NCBI RefSeq assembly: GCF_015666175.1
Contig: NZ_JADPIE010000001.1
Location: forward strand, 253,741 to 317,740
Source: Halonatronomonas betaini
GTDB lineage: Bacteria > Bacillota > Halanaerobiia > Halanaerobiales > Halarsenatibacteraceae
Direction: 5' to 3'
Length of the DNA: 64,000 nucleotides
A program made the translations under genes and the position numbers. Below, one piece after another: positions 18,455 to 27,052 of the stretch (position 1 is its first letter; every line of letters starts with the position of its first letter). Below the pieces are notes generated by a model, which saw only the letters and a program-made list of their open reading frames with translations, was not told where the DNA came from and did no database searches.

Positions 18455-18923
18455 AATTTTAAATTTAGAGGAACTTGAAGTTATCGTTAAAAAATTAATG
18501 CCTGACCATCGAATTGTCTTAACCAATGGTTGCTTTGATCTATTACACACAGGACATGTTAGATATTTAAATAAAGCTTCTAATTTAGGTGATATTTTAA
18601 TTATTGCTGTTAATAGTGATCAGTCTGTAAAAAAATTAAAGGGAGGAAGTCGCCCTTTAATACCACTAAATGAAAGGATGGAATTACTGGCTGCTCTTGA
18701 AGCAGTTGATTATGTTACTGATTTTTCTACGGAAACCTGTAGCCCGGTGATTAAAAGGCTAAAGCCTGATATTTATGTTAAGGGCGGCGATTACAGTCCA
18801 GAAACTTTACCTGAATGGAATGCAGTACATGAATATGGTGGGGATGTAAAATTTATTGAGATGACTACTGAGAGATCAACCAGTGGAATAATTGAGAAGA
18901 TTATTTCATCTCATAAAAAATAA
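18444..18923 (+). CDS. rfaE2: HldE/RfaE2-type D-beta-heptose 1-phosphate adenylyltransferase
   Basis: A cytidylyltransferase-fold nucleotidyltransferase of 159 residues. The nucleotide-binding motif NGCFDLLHTGHVRYL (HxGH) is near residue 28. VNSDQSVKKLKG and the C-terminal TTERSTSGIIEKI (ISSTxxI-like) element are conserved. This is the second domain of HldE as a separate protein and would transfer AMP to heptose 1-phosphate to give ADP-heptose. It overlaps the kinase gene by 11 bp, so translational coupling is likely. No GmhA or GmhB is visible in the window. Confidence 0.87.
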   Translation: MKNKILNLEELEVIVKKLMPDHRIVLTNGCFDLLHTGHVRYLNKASNLGDILIIAVNSDQSVKKLKGGSRPLIPLNERMELLAALEAVDYVTDFSTETCSPVIKRLKPDIYVKGGDYSPETLPEWNAVHEYGGDVKFIEMTTERSTSGIIEKIISSHKK

Positions 18924-18939
18924 ATATTGAGGTGATTTA

Positions 18940-19563
18940 ATGACAGAAACTGATAGCATTGAAGAAGTTGTTAAAGCTGCTCAAGATGGAGAAGTCAGGG
19001 CAATTGAAGAATTGATAGATAGAAATATGGATATAGTCTATGCTAAATCCCGTTATTTCTTCATTAAAGGGCTTGATAAGGATGATGTGATACAGGAGGG
19101 AAGAGTAGGCCTATTTAAGGCTATAAGAGATTATAAGGAAGATAAAGAAGCTTCATTTAGAGGTTTTGCTCAATTATGTATTCACCGTCAATTGGTTTCT
19201 GCAATTAAAAAGGCAAACAGACAGAAGCATATGCCTTTAAATAATTCTACTTCACTGGATAAATCAATCGATAAAGGTGAAAGTAAAAGAACTTATAATG
19301 AAGTTGTAAGCGATGAAAATCATGATTTAGAAAAGATTTTTATTTATCAGGAAGTATTAAATTTAATTATGGATAAGATAGAGAAAAACCTTACTCAACT
19401 TGAATATAAAGTTTTTGTAAAGTATCTGGATAATAAGACTTATCAGGAAATCTCGGATGAGCTTGAGGTTAACTTGAAATCTGTCGATAATGCTCTACAA
19501 AGGGCTAGAAAAAAAGTAGAAGAAATCAGGGAAAACTGTAATCTATCAGGAGTTGTTGGATGA
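18940..19563 (+). CDS. sigH: RNA polymerase sigma factor of the SigH (Spo0H) family
   Basis: The 207-residue protein has region 2 (DVIQEGRVGLFKAIRDYKED, FRGFAQLCIHRQLVSAIKKA) and region 4 (EYKVFVKYLDNKTYQEISDE, VDNALQRARKK) in the arrangement of Firmicute SigH. The motif RQKHMPLNNSTSLDK matches the SigH linker. In Bacillus SigH controls early sporulation, competence and stationary-phase genes. Here it lies directly upstream of comF and overlaps its start as ATGA, rather than sitting before rpmG-secE-nusG. GAGGTGATTTA gives the ribosome binding site before ATG 18940. Confidence 0.88.
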   Translation: MTETDSIEEVVKAAQDGEVRAIEELIDRNMDIVYAKSRYFFIKGLDKDDVIQEGRVGLFKAIRDYKEDKEASFRGFAQLCIHRQLVSAIKKANRQKHMPLNNSTSLDKSIDKGESKRTYNEVVSDENHDLEKIFIYQEVLNLIMDKIEKNLTQLEYKVFVKYLDNKTYQEISDELEVNLKSVDNALQRARKKVEEIRENCNLSGVVG

Positions 19564-20243
19564 CTTCTTTTTGGAGGAATATATTTTTCAGTAAGATATT
19601 CTGCTTAAATTGTAATGAAGAACTAAGAAGTGGGAATATACCAGGAATCTGTAATTCGTGCTTACATTTTTTTGATTTCAATGGTCTAAATTCCCTGGAT
19701 AATAGTCTTCTGGAAGTATATTCACCTCTCATTTATGAAGGAATGGTTAAAGATCTTATCTATAAGTTAAAGTATGATGGGGAAGAATTAATTGCTTATA
19801 CCTTAGGAATAATTATGGCTGATTATATTAAATATCTTAAATTATATGATAAAAATACTATTCTGGTACCGATTCCACTCGCTAAGAAGAGAGAAGCGAA
19901 AAGAGGTTTTAATCAGGCTAGACTTTTGGCCGAAGTGATTGCCAGTGAGCTTAAAATTTCAGTCAGAGATAATTTGTTATATAGAAAGCAGGAGACTCCT
20001 CCTCTTTATAATTTAAGTCCTGGTCAGAGGAAACTGGTTTTGGAGGGGGCATTTAGTTTTAATAAAGGTTTTAATAATTTAAATAAAGAAAACTTTATTT
20101 TAGTTGATGATATTTTTACAACAGGCAGTACTTTAAATGAAGCAACTGGAGTTTTGTACAATGCAGGGGCTATAAGAATTATAGGTTTGACAGCAGTCAT
20201 AGCTTTAAAAAAAGAAAAGTTTGACAAAGGCCATAACCTATGA
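19560..20243 (+). CDS. comF: ComF family phosphoribosyltransferase-like protein
   Basis: A 227-residue ComF homologue, a factor for DNA uptake/processing in natural transformation. It has an N-terminal zinc-ribbon-like CLNC...CNSC quartet (about residues 15-35), then VPIPLAKKREAKRGFNQA and the PRPP-binding loop ILVDDIFTTGSTLNE. It begins with ATGA overlapping the sigH stop. Competence genes are SigH-dependent in Bacillus, so the coupling is suggestive. The consensus-like csp promoter begins within its last codons. Confidence 0.87.
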   Translation: MTSFWRNIFFSKIFCLNCNEELRSGNIPGICNSCLHFFDFNGLNSLDNSLLEVYSPLIYEGMVKDLIYKLKYDGEELIAYTLGIIMADYIKYLKLYDKNTILVPIPLAKKREAKRGFNQARLLAEVIASELKISVRDNLLYRKQETPPLYNLSPGQRKLVLEGAFSFNKGFNNLNKENFILVDDIFTTGSTLNEATGVLYNAGAIRIIGLTAVIALKKEKFDKGHNL

Positions 20244-20249
20244 TATATT
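20221..20249 (+). promoter_or_regulatory. Predicted sigma-A promoter for the cold shock gene
   Basis: TTGACA (20221-20226), a 17-bp spacer and TATATT (20244-20249) lie at the end of comF. Transcription would start near 20256, leaving a leader of about 60 nt before the csp ATG. Confidence 0.7.
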
Positions 20250-20256
20250 ATTAATT

Positions 20257-20288
20257 GATGGATGTAGAAAAAAATAATGCCATCCATT
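20257..20288 (+). promoter_or_regulatory. Hairpin in the cold shock mRNA leader
   Basis: ATGGATG (20258-20264) can pair with CATCCAT (20281-20287) around a 16-nt A-rich loop, with one extra G-U pair at the base. It lies between the promoter and the ribosome binding site TAGGGGG. Cold shock mRNAs commonly have structured leaders; a thermosensing role is inference. Confidence 0.4.
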
Positions 20289-20318
20289 GGAACTATTTTT
20301 TAGGGGGAATTTATTAAA

Positions 20319-20522
20319 ATGATTTACACTGGTAAAGTAAAATGGTTTGATGCGAAAAAAGGTTACGGTTTTATTGAAAGAGAAGACGGAGACGATGTTT
20401 TTGTTCACTTTTCAGCTATTGAGGAAGAAGGCTTTAAGAGCCTTGAAGATGGCGAAGAAGTAGAATTCGAGATCGTTGAAGGCGATCGTGGTCCGCAGGC
20501 AGCGAACGTTGTAAAATTATAA
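20319..20522 (+). CDS. csp: Cold shock protein (CspA family)
   Basis: A 67-residue single OB-fold protein with both RNA-binding motifs, [10 protein letters not shown] (RNP1) and DVFVHFSAI (RNP2), and the start [15 protein letters not shown] typical of Firmicute CspB/CspD. It acts as a single-stranded nucleic acid chaperone. TAGGGGG precedes ATG 20319. It has its own promoter (20221-20249) and terminator (20558-20589), so it is a monocistronic unit. Confidence 0.96.
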   Translation: MIYTGKVKWFDAKKGYGFIEREDGDDVFVHFSAIEEEGFKSLEDGEEVEFEIVEGDRGPQAANVVKL

Positions 20523-20557
20523 AGTTTATTTAAATAGACTTTTGATTTAGCAACCTT

Positions 20558-20589
20558 GCCGGTTATCTTTATAGATAGCCGGCTTTTTT
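20558..20589 (+). terminator. Rho-independent terminator after csp
   Basis: GCCGGTTATC (20558-20567) pairs with GATAGCCGGC (20574-20583) around TTTATA, with one G-U pair, followed by a run of six T. Confidence 0.9.
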
Positions 20590-20611
20590 AATGCGAAATT
20601 AATCGAATAGC

Positions 20612-20639
20612 TTCATAAAATATGCAGGAAATTTATGAT
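20612..20639 (+). promoter_or_regulatory. Possible sigma-A promoter for hpf
   Basis: TTCATA (20612-20617), 16 bp, TATGAT (20634-20639). Elements are imperfect but correctly spaced and lie 75 bp upstream of the hpf start. A SigH-type promoter was looked for and not found. Confidence 0.4.
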
Positions 20640-20714
20640 GAATGTAGAAGTTATATATATACCGGGAAAGCTTTATCTAGCCGGGAAACGATACTGGAAA
20701 GGAGTGGTTTGTTT

Positions 20715-21308
20715 ATGAAAATTATGACATATGGAAAGAATGTTGATGTTACTCCTGCCCTAAAAGAATATGCAGAAGAAAAAGTAGGGAAGAAGCTGGA
20801 GAAGTATTTTGATAAAGAACCAATGGAAGCTCAAGTTTCTATGGAGGTAGAAAAAGAACGCCACATAGTAGAGGTTACAGCTTTTGTTGGTGGTTTAATA
20901 TTAAGAGGTGAAGAAGAAACAGGTGATATGTATGCTTCTATAGACGGTGTTTTAGAAAAATTAGAATCTCAAATCCAAAAATATAAAACCAAAATAAAGC
21001 GGAGTATGCGTGAGAACCGTCAGGAACAAAAAGAAGCGTTTAAAAAGAGAAGAACTGAGGAAGTTTTAAATAAAGGTGTAGAAGAGATTAATATTGAAAA
21101 AGAAAAGGATACTGGTAATGAGTTTAGTCCAAGAGTTGTTAAAACCAAAAGATTCCCAGTTAAACCGATGCATGTTGAGGAAGCTTGCATGCAGATGGAT
21201 CTCTTAGATCATGATTTCTTTGTTTTTTCAAATGCTGAGACTTCAGAAGTAAATGTTGTATATAAGAGAAGAGATGGGGACTATGGTCTTATTGAACCTA
21301 CTTTTTAA
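20715..21308 (+). CDS. hpf: Long-form ribosome hibernation promoting factor (HPF)
   Basis: A 197-residue long HPF: an N-terminal RaiA/YfiA domain (MKIMTYGKNVDVTPALKEYA, about 1-100), a charged linker, and a C-terminal dimerisation domain (VVKTKRFPVKPMHVEEACMQ, LIEPTF). Long HPF pairs 70S ribosomes into 100S dimers in slow growth. I start at ATG 20715, which has AAAGGAG upstream and gives the standard family N-terminus; the reading frame stays open to 20622 but that extension is not conserved sequence and has no ribosome binding site. Confidence 0.93.
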   Translation: MKIMTYGKNVDVTPALKEYAEEKVGKKLEKYFDKEPMEAQVSMEVEKERHIVEVTAFVGGLILRGEEETGDMYASIDGVLEKLESQIQKYKTKIKRSMRENRQEQKEAFKKRRTEEVLNKGVEEINIEKEKDTGNEFSPRVVKTKRFPVKPMHVEEACMQMDLLDHDFFVFSNAETSEVNVVYKRRDGDYGLIEPTF

Positions 21309-21337
21309 TTGAGTTTGGGTTATAAAGGTGATATAAT
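21309..21337 (+). promoter_or_regulatory. Predicted sigma-A promoter for secA
   Basis: TTGAGT (21309-21314), 17-bp spacer, TATAAT (21332-21337), directly after the hpf stop. Transcription would begin near 21344, just upstream of the 21353-21387 hairpin, so that hairpin would lie in the secA leader. Confidence 0.65.
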
Positions 21338-21352
21338 TAAATATGTGTATCT

Positions 21353-21387
21353 AAAAATGTCAGGGTGCCCACAACCCTGGCATTTTT
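21353..21387 (+). terminator. Terminator or attenuator hairpin between hpf and secA
   Basis: AAAAATGTCAGGGT (21353-21366) pairs with ACCCTGGCATTTTT (21374-21387) around GCCCACA; 14 bp with one G-U pair. The A/T flanks make it look bidirectional. It ends hpf transcription but lies downstream of the predicted secA promoter. Confidence 0.8.
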
Positions 21388-21428
21388 CATAGTAAAATTA
21401 TTTTTAAAAATAAGGTGGTTAAAATTTT

Positions 21429-24011
21429 ATGTTAGGTTTTTTAAAAAGTTTATTTAAAGATCCCAATGAAAAAGAACTAGAAAAATTATGGCCGACTGTT
21501 GAAGAAATAAACGATTTAGAACCGGAAATGCAGGAACTGTCTGATCAGGAGTTGAAGAACAAAACTGAGGAATTTAAAGATAGATACAAAGATGGTGAGT
21601 CGTTAGATGATTTACTGGTTGAGGCTTTTGCAGTTGTTAGAGAAGCCTCACAGAGATCTACAAATGAAGGTTTTCGCCACTTCGATGTTCAGTTATTAGG
21701 AGGCATCGCTCTTCATCAGGGTAAAATTGCTGAGATGAAGACCGGTGAGGGTAAGACACTGGCAGCTACTCTGCCTGTATATTTAAATGCAATCTCAGGT
21801 AATGGTGTTCATGTTGTTACTGTTAATGATTATTTAGCTGAACGTGATAGTGAATGGATGGGGCAAATTTATAGGTTTTTAGGATTATCTGTCGGTGTTA
21901 TTTTAAATGACATGAAACCTGATGAAAGACGTAAAGCTTATGAATGTGATGTAACCTATGGTACCAATAATGAATTTGGTTTTGATTATCTTCGTGATAA
22001 TATGGCATATAAAGAGGAAAATCTGGTACAGAGAGGTCATCATTATGCTATTCTTGATGAGGTGGATTCGATTTTAATTGATGAGGCAAGGACTCCTCTA
22101 ATTATTTCTGGTCCTGCCCAGGATACCAGTAAGGACTATAAAAGGTTCAATCGGATAATCCCTAAATTAAATGAAGAAGAAGATTTTGAGATAGATGAAA
22201 AGAGTAATCTGGTTAATCTGACTGAAGATGGCGTTCATAAGGTTGAAAATCTATTGAATATTGATAATTTATATGATGACACTAATTTTCAGTTAAATAC
22301 TCGTTTAAAAAATGCTTTAAAAGCCCATACTTTGATGGAAAAAGATGTTGACTATATTGTAAAAAATGGTGAGGTTAAGATAGTTGATGAATTTACCGGC
22401 CGGGTTATGGAAGGCCGCCGTTTTGGTGAAGGACTTCACCAGGCCATTGAGGCTAAAGAAGGGGTTCAGGTAAAGCGTGAAACCCAGACCTTTGCCAGCA
22501 TTACTGAGCAGAATTATTTTAGAATGTATGATAAACTGGCTGGTATGACCGGTACTGCTAAGACCGAAGAAGATGAATTTATAAAGATATATGGTATGGA
22601 AGTTATTGTTGTACCTACCAATGAACCAATGATAAGAGATGATATGTCTGATCTGGTTTATCAGGATAAAGAGACGAAGATTAGAGCAGCTATTGATGAT
22701 ATAGAAGCCAGATATGAGAAAGGACAGCCAGTTCTTGTCGGTACTGTATCTGTTGCCGATTCTGAGAATTTAAGTCGTCGACTTAAGAAACGCTCTATTC
22801 CCCATGAAGTTTTAAATGCTAAAAATCATGAACGGGAAGCAGATATTATTAAATATGCCGGGCAGAAAAAGAGTGTTACTATCGCTACTAATATGGCCGG
22901 TCGAGGTACTGATATTGTATTAGGTGATGGAGTTAAAGAACTTGGTGGTCTCCATGTATTAGGAACTGAACGCCATGAGAGTCGCCGGATTGATAATCAG
23001 CTTAGAGGTAGATCTGGACGTCAGGGTGATCCTGGTTCATCTCAATTTTATGTATCTTTAGAAGATGACCTTTTAAGATTATTTGGTTCTGATAATATTA
23101 GTGGAATCCTTGATAAAGTAGGTTTTAATGAAGGTGAACCAATTGAGCATAAGATGATAACTTCTGCTATTGAGCGTGCCCAGAGGAAAGTAGAAGATAG
23201 AAACTTTGAGATCAGGAAAGCTATTCTGGAATATGATGATGTTTTAAATAAGCAGAGAGAGGTTATTTATAACCAGCGCCGGGAAGTTTTAACGACTGAC
23301 CAGCTTCTTGATCAGGTAAATAAAATGCTTGAAAAGGTTATTGATGATTTAATTAATATGTATATGTCAGAAGATCTCCATCCAAGTGATTGGGATTTGG
23401 AAGGTTTTAGGAAAGCTCTTAATAACTTTAATATAAATCTTGATGCTGATGATGAAAAGTTAATGAATATGGAAAGTGAAGAGGTTCTAGATAAAATTAT
23501 TCTTTCAGCTCAGGCAGCACTGGATAAGAAAAAGCGGGAGATTGGGAGCGATGATTTTAATAATCTGGCACGACACATTGCTCTTAGAATCATTGATAGA
23601 AAATGGATGTCCCATCTTGATAATATGCAGGAATTGAGACAGGGGATTGGTTTAAGGGCATATGGCCAGAAAGATCCTCTTACTGAATATAAGTTTGAAT
23701 CATATGACCTTTTCCAGGAAATGACTGGATCGATCAGACAGGATTTAGTTAAGACTCTGCTTAAGATTGAGATAAAAGGTGGAGCAGATACCAGACAGGC
23801 TGGTCCTGTTTCCAGGGATAACTTAAACTTTGCTCAACCAGATATTATTGAGAAACAGAAAAAGGATCTACAGGCTAAAAAAGATAGGATACAGGCTAAT
23901 AAGAATCAGCAGACTAAACAGGAGCCTATTGTTAAACCTGATGAGCCTGGACGAAACGATCCCTGTCCCTGTGGTAGTGGGGAAAAATACAAAAGGTGTT
24001 GTGGAGGTTAA
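21429..24011 (+). CDS. secA: Protein translocase ATPase SecA
   Basis: SecA drives preprotein export through SecYEG. The 860-residue protein is full length. Walker A is [19 protein letters not shown], Walker [20 protein letters not shown], with helicase motif [13 protein letters not shown] and [13 protein letters not shown]. The C-terminus carries the zinc-binding SEC-C tail [18 protein letters not shown] for SecB/ribosome contact. prfB starts 5 bp downstream, so the two genes are probably cotranscribed. secG of the same pathway is at 61044. Confidence 0.98.
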   Translation: MLGFLKSLFKDPNEKELEKLWPTVEEINDLEPEMQELSDQELKNKTEEFKDRYKDGESLDDLLVEAFAVVREASQRSTNEGFRHFDVQLLGGIALHQGKIAEMKTGEGKTLAATLPVYLNAISGNGVHVVTVNDYLAERDSEWMGQIYRFLGLSVGVILNDMKPDERRKAYECDVTYGTNNEFGFDYLRDNMAYKEENLVQRGHHYAILDEVDSILIDEARTPLIISGPAQDTSKDYKRFNRIIPKLNEEEDFEIDEKSNLVNLTEDGVHKVENLLNIDNLYDDTNFQLNTRLKNALKAHTLMEKDVDYIVKNGEVKIVDEFTGRVMEGRRFGEGLHQAIEAKEGVQVKRETQTFASITEQNYFRMYDKLAGMTGTAKTEEDEFIKIYGMEVIVVPTNEPMIRDDMSDLVYQDKETKIRAAIDDIEARYEKGQPVLVGTVSVADSENLSRRLKKRSIPHEVLNAKNHEREADIIKYAGQKKSVTIATNMAGRGTDIVLGDGVKELGGLHVLGTERHESRRIDNQLRGRSGRQGDPGSSQFYVSLEDDLLRLFGSDNISGILDKVGFNEGEPIEHKMITSAIERAQRKVEDRNFEIRKAILEYDDVLNKQREVIYNQRREVLTTDQLLDQVNKMLEKVIDDLINMYMSEDLHPSDWDLEGFRKALNNFNINLDADDEKLMNMESEEVLDKIILSAQAALDKKKREIGSDDFNNLARHIALRIIDRKWMSHLDNMQELRQGIGLRAYGQKDPLTEYKFESYDLFQEMTGSIRQDLVKTLLKIEIKGGADTRQAGPVSRDNLNFAQPDIIEKQKKDLQAKKDRIQANKNQQTKQEPIVKPDEPGRNDPCPCGSGEKYKRCCGG

Positions 24012-24016
24012 ATTGA

Positions 24017-25115
24017 ATGGATTATGGTGAAAAAATAGATGAATTAGAAAATAAATTTGATAACTTGAGGGATTTACTTTGACCAATCAGTTTTAGCTGA
24101 AAAAAAAGAGGAATTGGAGAATAAAATGAGCTCTCCTGGTTTCTGGGATGACAATGATAAGGCCAGGAAGATAGCTAAAAATTTAGATAGAATTAAGAAT
24201 CGGTTAAATTTGATTCAGGAATTAGATGCTGAATTTGAAGAGGCAAGGGTCTATCAAGAATTGATCCAGGAGGGCGAAAAATCATTGAAGCCTGAATTGG
24301 AAGCTTTATTGAAGGAACTGGAAAATGAAATCGATAAGCTTGAATTGAAACTTCAATTCACTGAAGAATATGATCAGAATAATGCTATTTTTTCTATACA
24401 TCCTGGAGCTGGTGGCACTGAATCTCAGGATTGGGCCCAGATGTTACTCAGGATGTATGAGAGATGGTTTGAGAAGAGAGGTTTTTCTACAGAAACTCTG
24501 GATTTTCTTTCAGGAGATGAAGCCGGGATTAAACGGGTTACGATTCTGGTTAAAGGCGATTATGCTTATGGTTACTTAAAAGGTGAGGCCGGGGTTCATC
24601 GCCTGGTTAGAATTTCTCCCTTTGATTCTTCAGGGCGGCGACATACTTCCTTTGCATCAGTTGATGTACTTCCTGAGATTGATGAGGATTTGATGGTTGA
24701 TATTGATGATGGTGATTTGAAGATTGAGACCTATCGAGCCAGTGGCGCTGGAGGACAGCATGTTAATAAGACTGATTCTGCTGTTAGGATTACTCATCAA
24801 CCTACTGGTATTGTTGTTCAGTGTCAGAATGAGAGATCTCAGCATAAGAATAAATCTATGGCTATGAAGATTTTAAATTCTAAATTGATTGAATTAAAAA
24901 AGGAAGAGAAAGCTGAGGAGATTGAAGAACTTCGAGGCGATTATAAGGAGATTGCCTGGGGAAGTCAGATAAGATCTTATACCTTCCATCCCTATAATTT
25001 AATCAAAGATCACAGGACCGGGGTTGAAGAAGGGAATATCGATAAAGTAATGGATGGAAATATCGATGAGTTTATTGAAGCATTTCTCTATGATAGAAAG
25101 GCGGATCAGCAGTGA
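24017..25115 (+). CDS. prfB: Peptide chain release factor 2, expressed by programmed +1 frameshift
   Basis: RF2 ends translation at UGA and UAA. The first 21 codons (ATG 24017) run to an in-frame TGA at 24080-24082. Slipping +1 at CTT-TGA-C (24077-24083) continues in the frame that encodes the rest. The total is 365 residues, the usual RF2 length. An internal Shine-Dalgarno-like GAGGGA stands upstream of the slip site. The stop-recognition SPF tripeptide (VRISPFDSSG) and the catalytic GGQ (SGAGGQHVNK) are present. GGAGG (24003-24007) precedes the start. This is autoregulation of RF2, known in many bacteria, and not a sequencing error. Confidence 0.95.
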
Positions 25116-27052
25116 AAAAGATAGTGCTAGTAGCCATTGCAATAATTTTAATTTTAAATATACCGTTTTTAATGGAACGGATAGAATATGATAATAATAA
25201 TAAAAATTATGAATTGATTTTAGATTCTGGTGAATTTAATGACTTAACATTAAGGTATACCCATTTAAATTTAGAAGAATTAATTGAAGCGGGGCTTACT
25301 GGGCTGGCTTTGCCTGCTGAAACAATTGAAGATTTAATTGATAGAGGCCAGGTTGCTTTATGGCGTTCAGCAGGGATTTCAACTTTATCTGAAGATTTAA
25401 GAGCCAGGTTAGCTGCTGAGGATTATAATATTGATCGTAATGGTGCCCTGCTCTTTTTTGATGAAGAAGTTACTCTGCGGGCAGAAAATATATTGGATTA
25501 CTGGCAAGAACTTTATAATGTAAAAACAATGGAATATGAAAATGGGATGATTGTACTTTTTCCTGCCTGGTATGAGGAACTTGAAAATTTAATTCCTGGG
25601 TATGATCAGGAACTTGCTGCTGAAGCCGATGAATTAGGTTTGAATCTTTTTGTCAGGATGAAAAACCAGCCTGATGATCAGTTGAATCTGGCTTTATACG
25701 ATGAGGCTTCAGGTATTGGAGCCGAATCAGTTATCTTTAGTGGTGATGAAGTTGGTGGTTTCCCAGGAAATATTGAAGAAAATGCTAGCTTTATTAATGA
25801 GTCCAGAATTAAATATGGGATGATTGAGCCATTTATTGCCGATCAGGATGGCTCCAGGGCATTTGCTAAAATTGCTCCAGATAATGTTGTTAGGGTTCAT
25901 AGTATTCAGCAGGATGAGATGGAGAAATATGATATTGATAGAATAGTTAACCGTTATGTTAGGGCTGCCAGAGATAGGAACGTTAGGTATCTTTATTTGA
26001 GAGGATTTCCTATTTCTAGAACTGGAGATGATCTGGCTGGAATGCAAAAGAGCTTAATTGAAGGTATCTCGGACCAGCTTGATACTGCTGGTTTTATTCC
26101 AGGTAATGTTAGTCCATTAATCCAGTCTGGGCCGGCAAACTGGAGACTGGCTTCGATTGTAATTGCAATTATTTTATTATTATATCTCTTTGCAGACAAA
26201 TTATTTGCATCCAGGTGGAAGAATTTGATTTTTAGTCTTTTAGCGGCTGGTTTTCTGATATCTACGGGTCTTTTATTTTTTGTTGTTTCTGGCAATATAT
26301 TACGACAGTTTTTGGCTTTAGGGCTGGCAGTTCTTGCTCCAGCAGTGAGCAGTTTTTATATTGTTGATATACTTAATGGGAGACCAGGATTTAAGTTAAT
26401 ACAGGCGGTAGGAATAACTCTGGCTGGTAGTATTTTCTTAAATATTACCCTGGCCAGTACTGAGTTTTATAATCAGATTGAGTCTTTTAGAGGAGTAAAG
26501 GTTGCTTTCCTAATGCCTTTAATTTTTACAGCAATTTATTATTTGATTAAAGAATATAAAATTATTACGCTTGATGATCTGATTGTTGAATCAAAGAAGT
26601 TTTTGGATTTAATAATTAGATTAAAACATATTGTTCTGGCCGGGCTGGTTATGGTTGGTTTGATAATTTATATCGGGAGAACAGGTAATATTCCTTTAAT
26701 ACCTGTACCTGCCTGGGAGATAGTTATCAGAGATTTACTGGAGGAATTACTGGTAGTGAGACCGAGATTTAAAGAGTTTTTATTCGGACATCCATTTTTA
26801 TTTCTGCTACCGGTTATTTTTAAATATTTTCCCTATAAATTATTAGGACTTTTTGCAGTGATTATGGCTACAATCGGTCAGATTACAATTGCTAATAGTT
26901 TTTCTCATCTCCATACTCCCCTGGTGATTAGTCTGATTAGAACCTGGCATGGTTACTGGCTGGCTCTACCTGTTGCAGTTGTTCTTGGTATTATTATGTA
27001 TATGATTAATAAAGTTTTCATCTTTTATCTGGAACAGGGAGACGATATATAA
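25112..27052 (+). CDS. DUF5693-like multi-pass membrane protein of a cell-wall polymer locus
   Basis: A 646-residue protein with an N-terminal membrane segment, a large extracytoplasmic region (about 30-345) and about eight to nine hydrophobic helices in the C-terminal half. The N-terminal domain features (NLEELIEAGLTGLALPAETI, VRVHSIQQDEMEKYD, RYVRAARDRNVRYLYLR) fit the DUF5693 family that commonly accompanies csaB. The start GTG overlaps the prfB stop (GTGA). It is followed by csaB with a TAATG overlap. Function is unknown; a role in secondary polymer assembly or export is inferred from the neighbours. Confidence 0.7.
   Translation: MKKIVLVAIAIILILNIPFLMERIEYDNNNKNYELILDSGEFNDLTLRYTHLNLEELIEAGLTGLALPAETIEDLIDRGQVALWRSAGISTLSEDLRARLAAEDYNIDRNGALLFFDEEVTLRAENILDYWQELYNVKTMEYENGMIVLFPAWYEELENLIPGYDQELAAEADELGLNLFVRMKNQPDDQLNLALYDEASGIGAESVIFSGDEVGGFPGNIEENASFINESRIKYGMIEPFIADQDGSRAFAKIAPDNVVRVHSIQQDEMEKYDIDRIVNRYVRAARDRNVRYLYLRGFPISRTGDDLAGMQKSLIEGISDQLDTAGFIPGNVSPLIQSGPANWRLASIVIAIILLLYLFADKLFASRWKNLIFSLLAAGFLISTGLLFFVVSGNILRQFLALGLAVLAPAVSSFYIVDILNGRPGFKLIQAVGITLAGSIFLNITLASTEFYNQIESFRGVKVAFLMPLIFTAIYYLIKEYKIITLDDLIVESKKFLDLIIRLKHIVLAGLVMVGLIIYIGRTGNIPLIPVPAWEIVIRDLLEELLVVRPRFKEFLFGHPFLFLLPVIFKYFPYKLLGLFAVIMATIGQITIANSFSHLHTPLVISLIRTWHGYWLALPVAVVLGIIMYMINKVFIFYLEQGDDI

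Noticed and set aside
20622-20714. N-terminal extension of HPF
   Set aside because: The family start and a ribosome binding site are at 20715; the upstream frame is merely open.
23572-23588. Sigma-54-like TGGCACG...TTGC sequence inside secA
   Set aside because: The GG to GC spacing is one base too long for a -24/-12 promoter and it lies within coding sequence.
24080-24082. prfB nonsense mutation or pseudogene
   Set aside because: The CTT-TGA-C context with an upstream Shine-Dalgarno-like element is the known RF2 frameshift site and restores a 365-residue protein.
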